Assembly (NCBI GenBank): GCA_026120185.1
Contig: JANUWF010003368.1
Coordinates: forward strand, 3,286,001-3,350,000
DNA length: 64,000 nt
Reading direction: 5' to 3'
From: Voacanga thouarsii
Taxonomy: Eukaryota; Streptophyta; Magnoliopsida; Gentianales; Apocynaceae
Numbering within the stretch: position 1 is the first letter of the stretch; each line of letters starts with the position of its first letter. A model generated the notes under the pieces. The model ran no database searches and was not told the DNA's origin. It saw only the letters and a list, made by a program, of their open reading frames with translations. The position numbers were made by a program, and so were the translations under genes. Below, one piece after another: positions 23,831 to 34,516 of the stretch.

Positions 23831-24792
23831 AACTGAAAAAGATCGTACTTAATAAAAGTTGCAAACAACACAGAATAAATTTTCACCTAAGCTACAAACA
23901 AGCTGTCTTCAAACATAACCATCAAAGCCACTTAAATGAGTAGTACACAATTTCAAACTAGTGACAATATTAAGTGACGGTATTACTTAACACAGCAAAG
24001 ACAAAGCAACCAAATCATTAGAGATTAGATATGTTTGCTTTTTGCACACATAGCATTCTATAGGTTTCATATAATTAGAACCGGTCATTTTGGTAGGCAG
24101 TTAGGAACATAGTGGAATGATGCCCAACCCAAAAATAACACCAATTCCCATTTAGGTACTAGCGTGGACTCAGAACCATGTTCTAAGACTTCTGATATTT
24201 ATAAAAAAAATTTAAAAAGGCAGAAATACAGATGCAGGTAAATACTACAAAATCAGTTTGTTTTTTGGAACTAAAACCACAAATGAAGATACTGTGAAAC
24301 AGATTTTGCAAACAAGTCCCATTCCCCAAGTCAATAATTTATTAACAAGTAGAGAGAGAGAGCCTTTGCTTAAAGATAACACACTTATAATAATCTCTGA
24401 ACTCTAAATAGTATTCCAAATTCTTGTAAAACAAAAATTAGATGAAAAACTTCTCCACTTGCTGCACAATGTCACACATAAAGTATTGGTGAATGGACTT
24501 CCAAAATTTAACAATCAAAAGTAGCAGATGTGTTACATATTATACTTCATCATATTTGCAAATAGTAGAACATAGGATGGCATGGCTTATATGAAGTAAT
24601 ATTGTGGTACATTTCATATCAGATATAATGTAACAATAACAGCATACAGTTTTTTGTTTAACTTTATTTTATGATTGTTTGGAGATTCCTTCAACATATC
24701 CCCAAAAGTTTGATCAATTCATAGCCTCCTCACTTTCCCCTAATTGAAATAAAATCTTTCCCCACCTCTTGCAAGCTAAAACTAAGTTATTC
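23831..24792. other. Non-coding stretch, nothing recognised
   Basis: AT-rich sequence next to the copia remnant; may include decayed gag but no motif was readable. A short (GA)n run lies at about 24352-24362. Confidence 0.35.
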
Positions 24793-25090
24793 CTCCCTCT
24801 GCTTGAAAACAAGTGTCTTTATTTGATTTGACACAAACTTTTAGGAGAGACAATGATCAAATAATATTTCTATTCTAGCCTTATTGGACAGTGGCAAATT
24901 TGATAATTAATTAATTAACATTAATATAAGCAGCACTTATGAAGGCTTTGTGGGGACATTGATCAATGTACACCAACTCTAGAGGGCTACAGTGGATATT
25001 TAATTAGTAAAAATACTTAATTTAAGAAACTAGAATAGACATTCATTATGGAAAGTCCAAAAATATAAATTGTAAATGGTAGAAAGGGAG
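24793..25090. mobile_element. Stowaway-like MITE (candidate)
   Basis: Begins CTCCCTCTG, with TGATTTGACACAAACTTTTAG nearby, and ends AGAAAGGGAG, a weak inverted pair. The CTCCCTC...GACACA sequence style and about 300-bp size fit Tc1/mariner-derived Stowaway MITEs. A TA target duplication is only clear on the right side. Confidence 0.45.
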
Positions 25091-25771
25091 TAATATTTAG
25101 AAAGAACCAAACATTCCATTTCAATATTGTAAAATTAACTAAAGCAATAAAATTTTTTGTTTACCGCAGTGTTGCAGGTAGTTAATTTATTTATATTCCA
25201 TATGCTAGGATGAAGAAAATTAACTAGTTCCAAAGCAAAAGCACATGATACAAAGTAAGGGGTTCATTAGCAGAGACAATTTGTGTGGCATGATCCTCTA
25301 AATGAAGAGTTTAACACAATTGAATTCCATGAAAGATTAATATTTGTTTGAATGATAAAGCAGACATACTTGAGATGTTTTATGTCAGCTTCAGTCCAAA
25401 AGAGAATCTCATGACCTGTTTAATTTACATTAATCTTACTTTAACTGATTTCAAGCATTATTTGCTTACTTCAATGCCAACAAAGTAATCTAATTAGGTA
25501 AAAAATGATTATTTTAATCTAGCTACTGGAAACTCCTTGAGGTTCTCGGTCATATTATCAATTTGGATTCTTCAGAAAGGATTTGCAAGTTCCACAAAGA
25601 TTAAGTAGTGCAAGTCTCTGTCTAAATTCTATTTTCATTGCTTCAATCCAACTGGGAGAATAATGTGATTTAGCTTCAGATTGACCTCATGAAGCTTCTG
25701 GGGCGTTTCAGAAGATTTCTTTCATTTTGGATGCAACCTTATCTTGGAAACATTTTCGCTTATTTATTTAT
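25091..25771. other. Intron sequence, nothing recognised
   Basis: No gene, repeat unit or terminal motif seen. Confidence 0.35.
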
Positions 25772-25820
25772 TTAGCCGACCCCAAGTTACTTGGGATTAA
25801 GGCTTAGTTTGTTGTTATTG
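25772..25820 (+). repeat. Orphan RTE 3' tail
   Basis: TTAGCCGACCCCAAGTTACTTGGGATTAAGG..., ending TTTGTTGTTATTG, matches the 3' tail of the LINE at 2316-2390 in the opposite orientation, including the CCCAAGTTACTTGGG hairpin (25781-25795). It is either an extremely 5'-truncated RTE insertion or the tail of a SINE that borrows the RTE end; no A/B box was seen upstream. Confidence 0.75.
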
Positions 25821-26200
25821 TATTGAGTTAAAAACTTGGTTGTAATTTCTGAGAAACTCTAGAGAATTCCTAGGTTTATTTTCCTCCCTCTCATCATCTT
25901 ATCTACCTTTTCCTCTCCTTTTTCTTTTTTTCTACTCAGGGAATTGCCTGAAACCATCACTGTGAAAACGTTGCCCAGCATAACCATCACTATGCACGGG
26001 AAGTACTGTACCTTAAGATGCATTAAAAGAACAGAAAAATGTTAAAGAAAGGTAACTACAGAAAAAAATAAGCACCAATCTAGATACTATATCGCTAGAA
26101 TTAGCATCATCATGATTTTTTTTTTTTTTTTTAAAGTCAAAGTACCATTGCATTCAAAAAAGGAAAATGGAAATAAATAAATGGCAGGTGACTGGCTTAC
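25821..26200. other. Intron sequence 3' of exon 1
   Basis: Includes a T-run near 26115-26132. Nothing else recognised apart from the splice donor at its right end. Confidence 0.35.
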
Positions 26201-26570
26201 CAGTGGTGAAGCAAAATTCAAACCCAGCTCTCTCCACAAGCTTAGCACTCAAAGCATCAAAACAGGCCGGGCCCTGATAAATCCCCGGCGAGACCAGAAG
26301 TTTCCTCAGCTTCTGTGCTTGAGAAGAGGGATAATTCTCATCATCACTGGAGGCACCAGTATTTATTGAACCGCCGTAGCTAGCTGCAATATTGGAATTA
26401 ATTCTTCCATTATTGATTGGAAATGAGCTGAATCGTATGCTCCAGCAGCTTCCGGAAAGCAAATGTAAGCGTTGGAGGGATTGTGCACTCATGGGATTGA
26501 CAAGAGGGTTATATGGCTTCCAGGACACACAGAAGTTTCTCAAGTCCATGATATTAGTTGCTGTCTGCAT
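26201..26570 (-). CDS. Exon 1 of PEP mutase/isocitrate lyase-family gene
   Basis: ATG at 26568-26570 opens a frame of 123 codons plus one base to the splice donor G|GTAAGC (26200-26201). The first ~75 residues are rich in Ser, Asn and Arg and poor in acidic residues, as in a plastid transit peptide. An acidic SSDDEN patch follows, then the conserved domain starts near residue 88 (LRKLLVSPGIYQGPACFDAL). ACFDALSAKL and GFEFCFTTG match the N-terminal barrel strand of the PEP mutase / isocitrate lyase superfamily. Met8 is an alternative start. The gene appears intact here although exon 2 lies about 24.3 kb away. No competing exon in phase was seen between them, but transcripts are needed to prove the join. 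Confidence 0.88.
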
Positions 26571-27433
26571 CGCTGTATTTGATTCCTTTGCAGCCTGACG
26601 TTTATATTATTGGTTCCAAAGAGACGACCGGAGCTACAGCTGCCAACGGTTTGCGGATTCTTCTCCAAGGCCGAGGCCTTAGGGCTAGATTGCAAATTTA
26701 AGGGCTAGTTTGCAGAGTGCAAGGAAGAAAAGAAAAGACGGAACTCCTAGGGCTAGTTTGCGAATCCGTGAGACAGAGGGAGAGAGAAAAAAAAAAATTA
26801 TTGGTGTAAGTGATATTAGTTTGAATAAATATAATAAAAAATTATTAAATATGTAGAATTAAATAAAGTTTAAAATAAGTTAATAAGAGGATATAATATA
26901 TTGTAAATATATGATAAGTTTTGAAAAATAAAAATTATTATTATTTTATATTAAATGAAAGTTTTAGATTGGGAATAATTTCTTTTCAATTATACTTGTT
27001 ATGAGAAAAAATGATAAGAAAGAAAGTAAAGTAATTTATATTTAATATTGTTTAGGAGTTTATGAGAAAAAAATGTTATAGTATAAATTTGATATTCTAA
27101 AAATAGTCCTAATATTACTAAAATTGAAAATGAAGAATAGGAGGATATTAAGGTAATTTCAAAAAATTTCCTTCATTATTCTCCACCATCCGTCTCTCTC
27201 TCTCCAAAAACAGAGGAAATGATTCTGAACTTGGAAGTGATCCCCAATCACTTCAAATCCTTTCTTTTCTTCTCTTCAAAATCTCCCAAACAATAGAAGA
27301 TTTCTTCCTTCCCCTCCAAGTTCCTTTTTTCTCTCCACTTCTTTCATCAATTTGTGAGTTTAGAGAAGAAAAGAAAAAAAAAGGACTCTTAAATTAAGAA
27401 AAAAAAAGAAGATAAAATAAGGTGAAATAACTT
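26571..27433 (-). promoter_or_regulatory. 5' UTR/promoter region of the PEP mutase-like gene
   Basis: Upstream of the exon 1 ATG. The minus strand has AACCAATAATATAAACG (CCAAT- and TATA-like words, about 26600-26614), only about 30 nt from the ATG, too close for a normal TATA box, so the start site is probably further upstream. The motif AGGGCTAGTTTGC (or GATTGC) recurs three times at about 26681-26775. The remainder is AT-rich with purine/pyrimidine runs and ends at the copia target site. Confidence 0.4.
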
Positions 27434-27438
27434 ATTTG

Positions 27439-27779
27439 TGTTATAAAATTAGGGTAATGTTAGAATAAAATCTACACACCACACACTAAGAAAATTCTAA
27501 CTATTCTTTGCACAAGAATTTTTCTCTTTCTTTTCTCTCACAATTTTCTCTAATCTTTCTTTCACAAAATAATGGTGTATTACAAGTTTAGAGAATAGCT
27601 CTATTTATAGAGCTCTAATTAGTGGATTACATCATGGCATACATCATCTTCCACTAATCTTAATTAGTGGTGTCTCCACTAAATGGTGGACATCCATAAA
27701 AATCTTCTCTAATTATTCACATAAATCCATAATTAGTAGAGCCTCCACTAATTAATGGAGATTCTAATAATTCATAACA
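27439..27779 (-). repeat. 3' LTR of RWP-RK-carrying copia
   Basis: 341 bp, TG...CA ends. The purine tract CCAAGGGGGAG (minus strand, 27780-27790) sits directly inside it. Confidence 0.9.
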
Positions 27780-27789
27780 CTCCCCCTTG

Positions 27790-28700
27790 GATGTCCATCC
27801 ATTACATAAAGAATATGCCTCGTTAAAACCTTACTAGATAAAAACCCAATGGGAAAAAAAATCTAGTGAAGGAAAAAGAGTCACTATTATATATGTCTGT
27901 TTATTACTCCCCTGATAAGATGATTCATTTTAAACCGACGCATACCGATTTTATATCTCAACTTTTCAAATGTTGCAGTCGGTAAAGTCTTCGTGAAAAT
28001 ATCTGCGAGGTTGTCACATGACCGAATTTGTAGCACATCAATTTCACCTTTCTTCTGGAATTCATGAGTAAAGAAGAATTTTGGTAAAATATGTTTTGTC
28101 CGATCTCATTTAATACATCCTCCTCGTAATTGAGCTATGCAAGCTGCATTGTCTTCATAAAGAGGAGTTGGAATATATTTGATTGATGATAATTCACAAC
28201 TTTCTCGGATATAATGAATCATGGATCGTAGCCATACACATTCTCGACTTGCTTCATGAATGGCTATAATTTCAGCATGATTTGAAGAAGTAGCTGCTAT
28301 AGATTGTTTCGTAGAATGCCATGATATAGCAGTATTTCCACATGTAAATAGATAGCCCGTTTGAGAACGTGCTTTATGTGAATCAGATAAATAATCAGCA
28401 TTTGCATAACCTATCAATGTTGGACTGGTTTTATTTGAATAAAATAATCCGAGATCAATTGTACCTTGGAGATATCGAAGGACTTGTTTAATTCCATTCC
28501 AATGTCGTCGTGTTGGTGAAGAACTAAATCTTGCTAATAAATTGACAGCAAAAGCAATATCAGGTCGTGTATTATTAGCAAGATACATCAATGCACCAAT
28601 TGCACTGAGATATGGTACTTCAGGACTAAGAAGTTCTTCAATATCTTCTTGAGGTCGAAAAGGACTGGACGATCATTGGAATACTCAATGGATGTGCTTT
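27790..28700 (-). pseudogene. Copia RNase H and polyprotein C-terminus
   Basis: Minus-strand RNase H: NNTRPDIAFAVNLLARF, GYANADYLSD, KARSQTGYLFTCGN and an IAATSSNHAEIIAIHEA block, then LYEDNAACIAQLRGG. The tail DNLADIFTKTLP...LRYKIGMRR runs to about 27900. The frame is open over 28106-28591 and broken near 28105 and 28620-28700. This is the C-terminal pol domain that degrades the RNA strand during reverse transcription. Confidence 0.85.
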
Positions 28701-29546
28701 GTCCATGTCAAATCTTTTTAGAACTTTTGCTGTATATGTTGAATAAATGTTCTACTTGCCAAATGTTCAATTTGTAAACCAAGGCAAAGTATACTTTTAC
28801 GACCATCCTTGATGTCGAATAATCAATTGTTTCTTGGAGCTCTTCAAGAGTTCCAATAAGATTAAAATCATCAACATATATAGCTAATATCACAAATTTA
28901 GAACCAGATTTCTTAATAAAAATGCATGGACATACCTGGTCATTTTAAATCTCGCTTTCAATCAATATTCACTAAGATAATTGAACCACATGCGCCCAGA
29001 TGGCTTCAAGCCATGTAATGATTTCTGCAACTTGATGGAGTAATTTTCACGAGGATAATATTTATATGCTTCAGGCATATGAAATCCTTCGGGGATTTTC
29101 ATGTAAACATCATTTTCTAAATTTCCATACAAGTAAGCAGTGACAACATCTAATAGGCGCATATCTATATTTTCATGTATTGCCAAACTGATAAGATATC
29201 GGAGTGTAATAGCATCAACAACAGGAGAATAAGTTTCATCATAATCAATACCTGGTCTTTGTGAAAAACCTTGGGCTACTAATCGCGCTTTATATCGAAT
29301 GATTTCACTATTTTCATTGCACTTTCGCACAAATATCCATTTGTAGCCAACAGGTTTTACACCTTCTGGTGTTCGGATTGCAGGTCCGAAGACTTCACGT
29401 TGTGTCAGTGCATTTAACTCCGATTGAATCGCATCTTTCCATTGCAGCCAATCTTTTCTATGCCGACATTCATCAACTGATATTGGTTCAGGATCATCAC
29501 TATCCCGTATAACATCAAAAGATATTATATGCAAACATATGATCAA
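28700..29546 (-). pseudogene. Copia reverse transcriptase
   Basis: RT motifs on the minus strand: WKDAIQSELNALTQREVFGP, VGYKWIFVRK, IRYKARLVAQGFSQRPGIDY, LDVVTAYLYGNLE, LHGLKPSGRMWF, and the catalytic YVDDFNLIG at about 28855-28885. Two open segments (28962-29546 and 28708-28893) are separated by frame breaks between 28894 and 28961. Its downstream neighbour is the RNase H; upstream it joins the integrase-RT linker. Confidence 0.88.
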
Positions 29547-30060
29547 TAATTGTTTCTATCCAATTCCAACTTTTACCAGAAGTGGTATAATGGATAGAAA
29601 TTTCAGTGTTACTTTCATTTATGTCTGGTTCTTTGTCATAAGTTTTCTCTTGGTCTTTATCATTCTTTGCTTTAATATGATCATCTGGACCATTAATCCT
29701 CTCTTCTTTCGAGGATTTTTATCTTTAGAACCAAGAGGTCGGCCATGCTTCTGGCATGCTTTTGGCTTAGCAGCTATATGTAAAATCTTTTGTTCTGTTG
29801 GAACTTCAATTAGAATAGGAGCATTTATAGCTGGCATATGCGATTTTGTTACTCTTTTAGAGTCAACAAAAGCGTCTGGCATTTGATTTGCAATGCTTTA
29901 CAAATGAATTATCTTTTGAACTTCAAGTTCACACGCGCTTGTATGCGGATCAAGATAATTTAATGATGTTGTCCAATCACGATCTTTCTTGTACTGTTTC
30001 TGTTCTCCCCCTAATTTAGGGAATAATGATTTCACAAGAGAATAAGAAAAGAAATATAAG
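29547..30060 (-). pseudogene. Copia integrase-RT linker
   Basis: Minus-strand linker typical of this copia lineage: FPKLGGE near 30025, LDPHTSACELEVQKIIHLQ, a PAINAPI...VPTEQ block and a GRPLGSKDKNPRKK basic block (about 29700-29760). The integrase core expected just upstream is absent; the sequence breaks into unrelated sequence between about 30040 and 30110, the left junction of the captured gene. Confidence 0.75.
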
Positions 30061-30109
30061 AAAATGATGACAAGCAAGAAATGCCAAGAAAAATATCTCA
30101 TTTTTTTTT

Positions 30110-30204
30110 TCACTCTTCCCGGTACCGACTTTTCATCTTCCTTTCTTATCTTTTCTTCTCCTCCGACCCTCTACCTACCATCTACCTCTTCTTCTTCCTC
30201 ATAC

Positions 30205-30242
<38 letters not shown>

Positions 30243-30305
30243 CGATATATATCTCGATTATCGAGTCATTAGTAAACATAAAAAACAAAAATCACAAAGC
30301 GAGAT
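30110..30305 (+). promoter_or_regulatory. 5' flank of captured RWP-RK gene
   Basis: Pyrimidine-rich sequence followed by a (TA)n tract at about 30209-30238, leading to the ATG at 30306. It does not match copia sequence, so the capture seems to include gene 5' sequence. Promoter activity is not shown. Confidence 0.4.
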
Positions 30306-31709
30306 ATGGAGACTCGTAATTCATTTGAGACATGGTCAAATTTTGACTCGGTTTCTACAGCAGATGTTGATATATTTTCCTTTCCAAACCAATCGCTTCT
30401 GCCTAATTCGAACGTAGAAGATTTTGATATGTTTTCCTTTCCAAACCAACCGCTTCTGCCTAATTCGAACGCAGAAGATTTTGATATGTTTTCCTTTCCA
30501 AACCAACCGCTTCCTCCTAATTTCAGGTGAGATACCTTTGAGGGCTTCCATTTGTTTTTAGTATGCTTGATAATGAAATTAAACTCTCTTTTGGTTTGTT
30601 TTTTATGTAAATCAGTGGAAGTTTTGAACATACTGCTTTGGACCAAGTTGATCTGCCCCTACAAGAGACTGCTTTTGATACTATTCCTCTTGATGCTATT
30701 CCTTTGAATGAGGATATGATTGTGCATGATCCTTTCTACTCTCTAATGAATTTTGAACAAAGCCAGAATATGTTTCCAGGTTATTATACATTTAAACATG
30801 GATTTTGAATGGTATTACCTTTACTGATATTATTTTCTTTTTCTAGGAGAAATAATGAGTGGTCTTGACAACGAAGTCGGAGTAAGTACTCATGAAATGC
30901 ACAATATCGAAGTTCAAGATATTATTGCGAGACAAAATTCCTGGGGAGAAGAAGATGATTAAGAGGCGAGAGAGAGAAGAAGGGCAATAACTCCCGAGAC
31001 ACTATCAAGAGAAACAATTTCGCGAGTACTTTTACCTACCAATCAAGAGCGCGACCAAAGAACTAAATATTGGCATAACCCGTCTCAAGAAAAGATGTAG
31101 GGAGTTAGGAATTCGTCGATGGCCTCACGAGAAATTGGTGAGCTTGGAGACCATAATCAAGAATGTTCAGGTTCTCTCTCATACATACTTATAATTTGCA
31201 AGTATGAAACTATGAAAGATTTATAAGTAAATAACCGATGATATCACTTCGATTTACAGGAGATGCAAAATAAAGAAGAAGGAGGACATATGGCTGAGAA
31301 GAAGTTGAAAAAAGCCATTGCGATACTGGAATGTGAAAAACAGTTGGTGGAAGAAAGTCCTAATACGCAGTTAGATGACCAAACACAGAAATTGAGACAA
31401 GCATGCTTCAAGGCCAAATATAATAAGAAATTTAATTATAATAAACTTAAGGAGATCATAAAATCTCAAGACTCATTTCGCAGTAATTTTACAGCTAATT
31501 CTGTTGCTAGTCTCGATGCTGGCTCAAAGGGGAAAGAAAATGAGGAGGATGTCGAAAAAGAGGAGCTGAAGTCCATAATTATTAATTGTTTGTCTTCCTC
31601 TAATGTAAATATTGAAAAAGAACAATTACAAACCTTCATCTTACATTTGTCAGCTCAATTACAAAAGAGCAACTATAAGCATGTATCCTCAAGTTCATAT
31701 GAACACTAG
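30306..31709 (+). pseudogene. Captured RWP-RK (RKD-like) transcription factor gene
   Basis: Four exons with GT-AG introns can be read: 30306-30526, 30616-30779, 30847-31170 and 31260-31709. Exon 1 encodes a 19-residue unit (DxFSFPNQxLLPNSNxEDF) three times. Exon 3 carries the DNA-binding RWP-RK domain: RRRAITPETLSRETISR, then after a 1-nt insertion near 31024 YFYLPIKSATKELNIG, LKKRCRELGIRRWPHEKL. Exon 4 has the RKD-type KKAIAILECEKQLVEESP and LRQACFKAKY blocks. Breaks: TAA at 30960-30962 just before the domain, the frameshift, and Glu instead of the signature Arg after RWPH. AATAAA lies at about 31718. RKD proteins regulate egg-cell and germline programmes in plants; this copy is unlikely to encode a full protein. 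Confidence 0.85.
30357..30520 (+). repeat. 57-bp tandem repeat in captured exon 1
   Basis: About three near-identical units of 57 bp (ATNTTTTCCTTTCCAAACCA... ending GAAGATTTTGAT), keeping frame and encoding a 19-residue acidic/aromatic repeat. The third unit is truncated at the intron. Confidence 0.8.
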
Positions 31710-31779
31710 TGATATGAATAAAAGATGTGATGCTTATTATTAATGGAAATATCTTTTTCCCTTATTATCTTTTCTTTTC

Positions 31780-32345
31780 CACTTCAGGTGGCTAGTATTT
31801 CTCTGTGATAAGGGAAATATCGAGTGTGTCCATGACCATAACCACGGCCACTGCCACAACTACGACTATAACAATGGTTTTTGCTGGAGCCAACAACATT
31901 CACTTAGAGTCTTTGTTGAGCCAGTTCATCTGGCTTCATGATTTCTCAATAATAACTCATGTTAAAGCTGTCAATTTTGGATACCCTTTTTCTCGATATT
32001 GTTACTGTAGAACATGAAAAGTGGAGAATGTCTTCTCCAATATAACTTCATCAGTAACTTTTTCTCCGTAAAATTTTTAACTAAGATGTAGTTTTATACA
32101 TAACAGAGTTCACGGTTTTACAATATTGTAACTTCAGGTGCAACCATTCATACCGTACAGTGGGTAGTACGACCATCTTCAGGTGGTCAAATCTTTCTTT
32201 TTATCCACATGACATATGTATCTCCTTTTTTTTTTAGCATTTAGATGCATTTTTGTATGACATATACATTTTTTTTTCCAGAAATATCAAGGGCTACAAA
32301 ATCGAATTTAGCGAGATCAATAAATGCGTACCTGTCTTCTGGCTT
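31780..32345 (-). pseudogene. Copia gag remnants
   Basis: Minus strand. Near 32345-32270, LAKFDFVALDISGKN and a KMHLNA-like block give the start of a copia gag just after the primer site. Near 31870-31800, CYSRSCGSGRGYGHG is a Gly/Arg-rich gag end. The middle of gag is shortened and full of stops. The right junction of the captured RWP-RK gene lies between its poly(A) signal and this segment (about 31740-31800). Confidence 0.65.
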
Positions 32346-32351
32346 TAATAA

Positions 32352-32375
32352 CGGCAGAGACTCGTGTTGATAACG
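32352..32375 (-). promoter_or_regulatory. Primer binding site of the copia element
   Basis: Minus-strand CGTTATCAACACGAGTCTC directly follows the 5' LTR, the primer-site type (TTATCAxCACGAG) found in many plant copia elements. Confidence 0.65.
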
Positions 32376-32731
32376 TGTTATAAAATTAGGGTAGTGTTAG
32401 AATAAAATCTACACACTACACACTAAGAAAATTCTAACTATTCTTTGCACAAGAATTTTTCTCTTTCTTTTCTCTCACAATTTTCTCTAATCTTTCTTTC
32501 ACTAATCTTTCTTTCACAAAATAATGGTGTATTACAAGCTTAGAGAATAGCTCTATTTATAGAGCTCTAATTAGTGGATTACATCATGGCATACATCATC
32601 TTCCACTAATCTTAATTAGTGGTGTCTCCACTAAATGGTGGACATCCATAAAAATCTTCTCTAATTATTCACATAAATCCATAATTAGTGGAGCCTCCAC
32701 TAATTAATGGAGATTCCAATAATTCATAACA
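32376..32731 (-). repeat. 5' LTR of RWP-RK-carrying copia
   Basis: 356 bp. It carries a 15-bp duplication (TCTTTCTTTCACTAA) absent from the 3' LTR. Confidence 0.9.
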
Positions 32732-32736
32732 ATTTG

Positions 32737-34091
32737 TAGTGTTGTTTAGGAGTTTTAGAAAGAAAAGAAGAAAGGAAAACTTATTTTAGGAGTTGATTTT
32801 ACAAAATTAGTTATAAGAATTTTTTAAAATAAAATTTCAAAATGAGAAGAATATAAACAAAATTATCATTTCAATATCCTTGATCCATCCATTTCTCTCC
32901 ATAATTGGAGAGAAACCATTCTAAAGGAAGGAGGGATGCAACACCACTCTACTTCTCTTCTTTTCTTCCCTTACAAACCTCCCAAATACCATAAATCAAC
33001 TCACTTCCCTTCAAAATCTCTCTTTTTTCTCAAAATCATTCCTCCCAAACTAACCCTTAAGTTATGAAAGAAAATAAAAGAAATCCAAACAAACTCTTAA
33101 GTTATGAAAGAAAATAAAAGAAAAGATAGTAAAGCAGCTTATATCTAGTGTTACTTAGGAGTTTAAAGAAAAAAGAATTGAAAACTTATTTTAGAAGATA
33201 ATTTTACAAAATTAATCATGAGAAACTTTTTAACTAATTTTTCAAAGTGAAAAGTGAAAAGATCACGGGAAAATAAAAATACAACGAAAATTAATAATTT
33301 AAAATTTTTTTCGAACTAAAGTTTAGAAATATTTACTTTTAAACCGTTTAGATTAGATAATCGGAGGATTTGAATTTGATGAAATCCTTTGATTCGTCAC
33401 GACTACTTATTCCATAGAAATACCGACCAAATATCAACTCATTCGCATCAAGCACACACACTAAACTTCTTAATTTTAAATATTTTAAAGTATCCTCAAA
33501 CGTTCTACGAGTTATCTACCAGTGAAAATAAAATAATAGATAAAAGAATAATTTTCTTAGAAGAATATTGAGAGGTCTATTTTTTTAAAAAAAAAAAAAC
33601 AAGAATCCGCTAATACCAAAAAAAAAAAAAACAAAAGCTATATATATCTTTTGTTTTCTTGTTTCGTGTCCAAAGCCACGAATTGCCAAATTACAATGTG
33701 ATCAGCGTCAGGCACCAAAACAAACCATATATTAGCTATTGTTTTGAAAAAGCCCACGCACGGTAGCCCGCAAAATCATGCAATTAGGAAACCAGAAGCG
33801 AATTTTTGGTTGCTTTCTTTTCCTTTTTTTTTTTTTGGTTCCATTTTTCTTTTTTTTTTTTTTCACTTAAGGGCTATCTTTTGTTTTCAAAAATAACAAA
33901 AGCCATTACTCACAACCATAATGGGCTAATGTTTTTCTAAATTAGCCCAAAGCTAATTAAATACTCTCTTATTAATTAATTATTTCATTTGGAACCAATA
34001 TAAAATTACCTAAGATAATTAATTAATCAACTAATTTAATTAAATTAGTCCAATCTAATTAAATAACTCCATTATTAATTAGTCCATCGGA
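32737..34091. other. AT-rich non-coding DNA with local repeats
   Basis: Contains a direct repeat of CTTAAGTTATGAAAGAAAAT (about 33056 and 33099). A GTTTAGGAGTTT...AACTTATTTTAGGAG segment occurs at about 32751 and 33165, with a relative at about 27050, so the copia target was itself a repeat. Several A and T homopolymers lie at 33584-33640 and 33820-33865. No gene seen. Confidence 0.45.
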
Positions 34092-34516
34092 GAATGAAAG
34101 AATAAGTGAAAACACTATTAGATAGAACTCAAAAAACTCTTTTTTATTCCTTTATAATCCTATATGGTCTCTTAATCAACCCGTTATTATTTTGCCTTAC
34201 AATAATTAATTACCCCTAGTACATATCATTACTTCAAAAGAACAGTAGACTCCTTGGAAACTATTGAATAGTGTTACGCTTATCTTGATATTATAGAATT
34301 TAAACTTCGTAAAATCACATGATGCCATCCGTGATTTTATTTATTGTATATTAACCAAACTAAAAAAAACTTACTTTAGCAAATATATTTTGAAATAAAA
34401 GCTAAGTTTTGATTTACAACCCCTTTGAACATAAAAAAAAAAAAAAGAGGGTCTGTGAGACCCATATTAAGTAGTCTTTCTTAAGTGCTTTTTCTAGTCT
34501 TTGGTACTTGATCCAT
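34092..34516 (+). repeat. Caulimovirid intergenic region, inverted copy (part 1)
   Basis: Reverse complement of 39340-39790: TAATCCTATATGGTCTCT, GTTACGCTTATCTTGATATT, TCACATGATG and GGGTCTGTGAGACCC are all matched in inverse order. Interrupted by the solo LTR 34517-35850. Confidence 0.8.

Larger units (their letters stand above)
1934..26200 (-). other. Predicted 24.3-kb intron 1 loaded with transposons
   Basis: The interval has a GTAAGC donor at the exon 1 side and a TTTAACAAG acceptor at the exon 2 side, and the flanking exons join in frame within a conserved protein motif. Inside are insertions of several ages and both orientations (LINE, hAT, copia, long solo LTRs, MITE). Host-derived intron sequence is probably limited to short stretches such as 1934-2306, 6150-6738 and parts of 23831-26200. 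Confidence 0.75.
27439..32731 (-). mobile_element. Copia element carrying an antisense RWP-RK gene
   Basis: Minus-strand copia retrotransposon with LTRs at 27439-27779 and 32376-32731 (start TGTTATGAATT, end TTTTATAACA on the minus strand). Target duplication ATTTG lies at 27434-27438 and 32732-32736. The LTRs differ by about five substitutions and one 15-bp duplication, so insertion was recent. RNase H, RT and the integrase-RT linker are present; the gag start and Gly/Arg-rich gag end are present as scraps. The integrase core, protease and most of gag are replaced by a plus-strand, intron-containing RKD-like gene (about 30110-31780). Confidence 0.9.

Noticed and set aside
25700..25820. A full SINE
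   Set aside because: Only the LINE-type tail is visible; no pol III A or B box upstream.
27439..32731. The RWP-RK gene as a resident host gene with unrelated LTRs on either side
   Set aside because: The two LTRs are near identical, share target duplication ATTTG, and copia gag and pol scraps directly flank the gene on both sides in element orientation.
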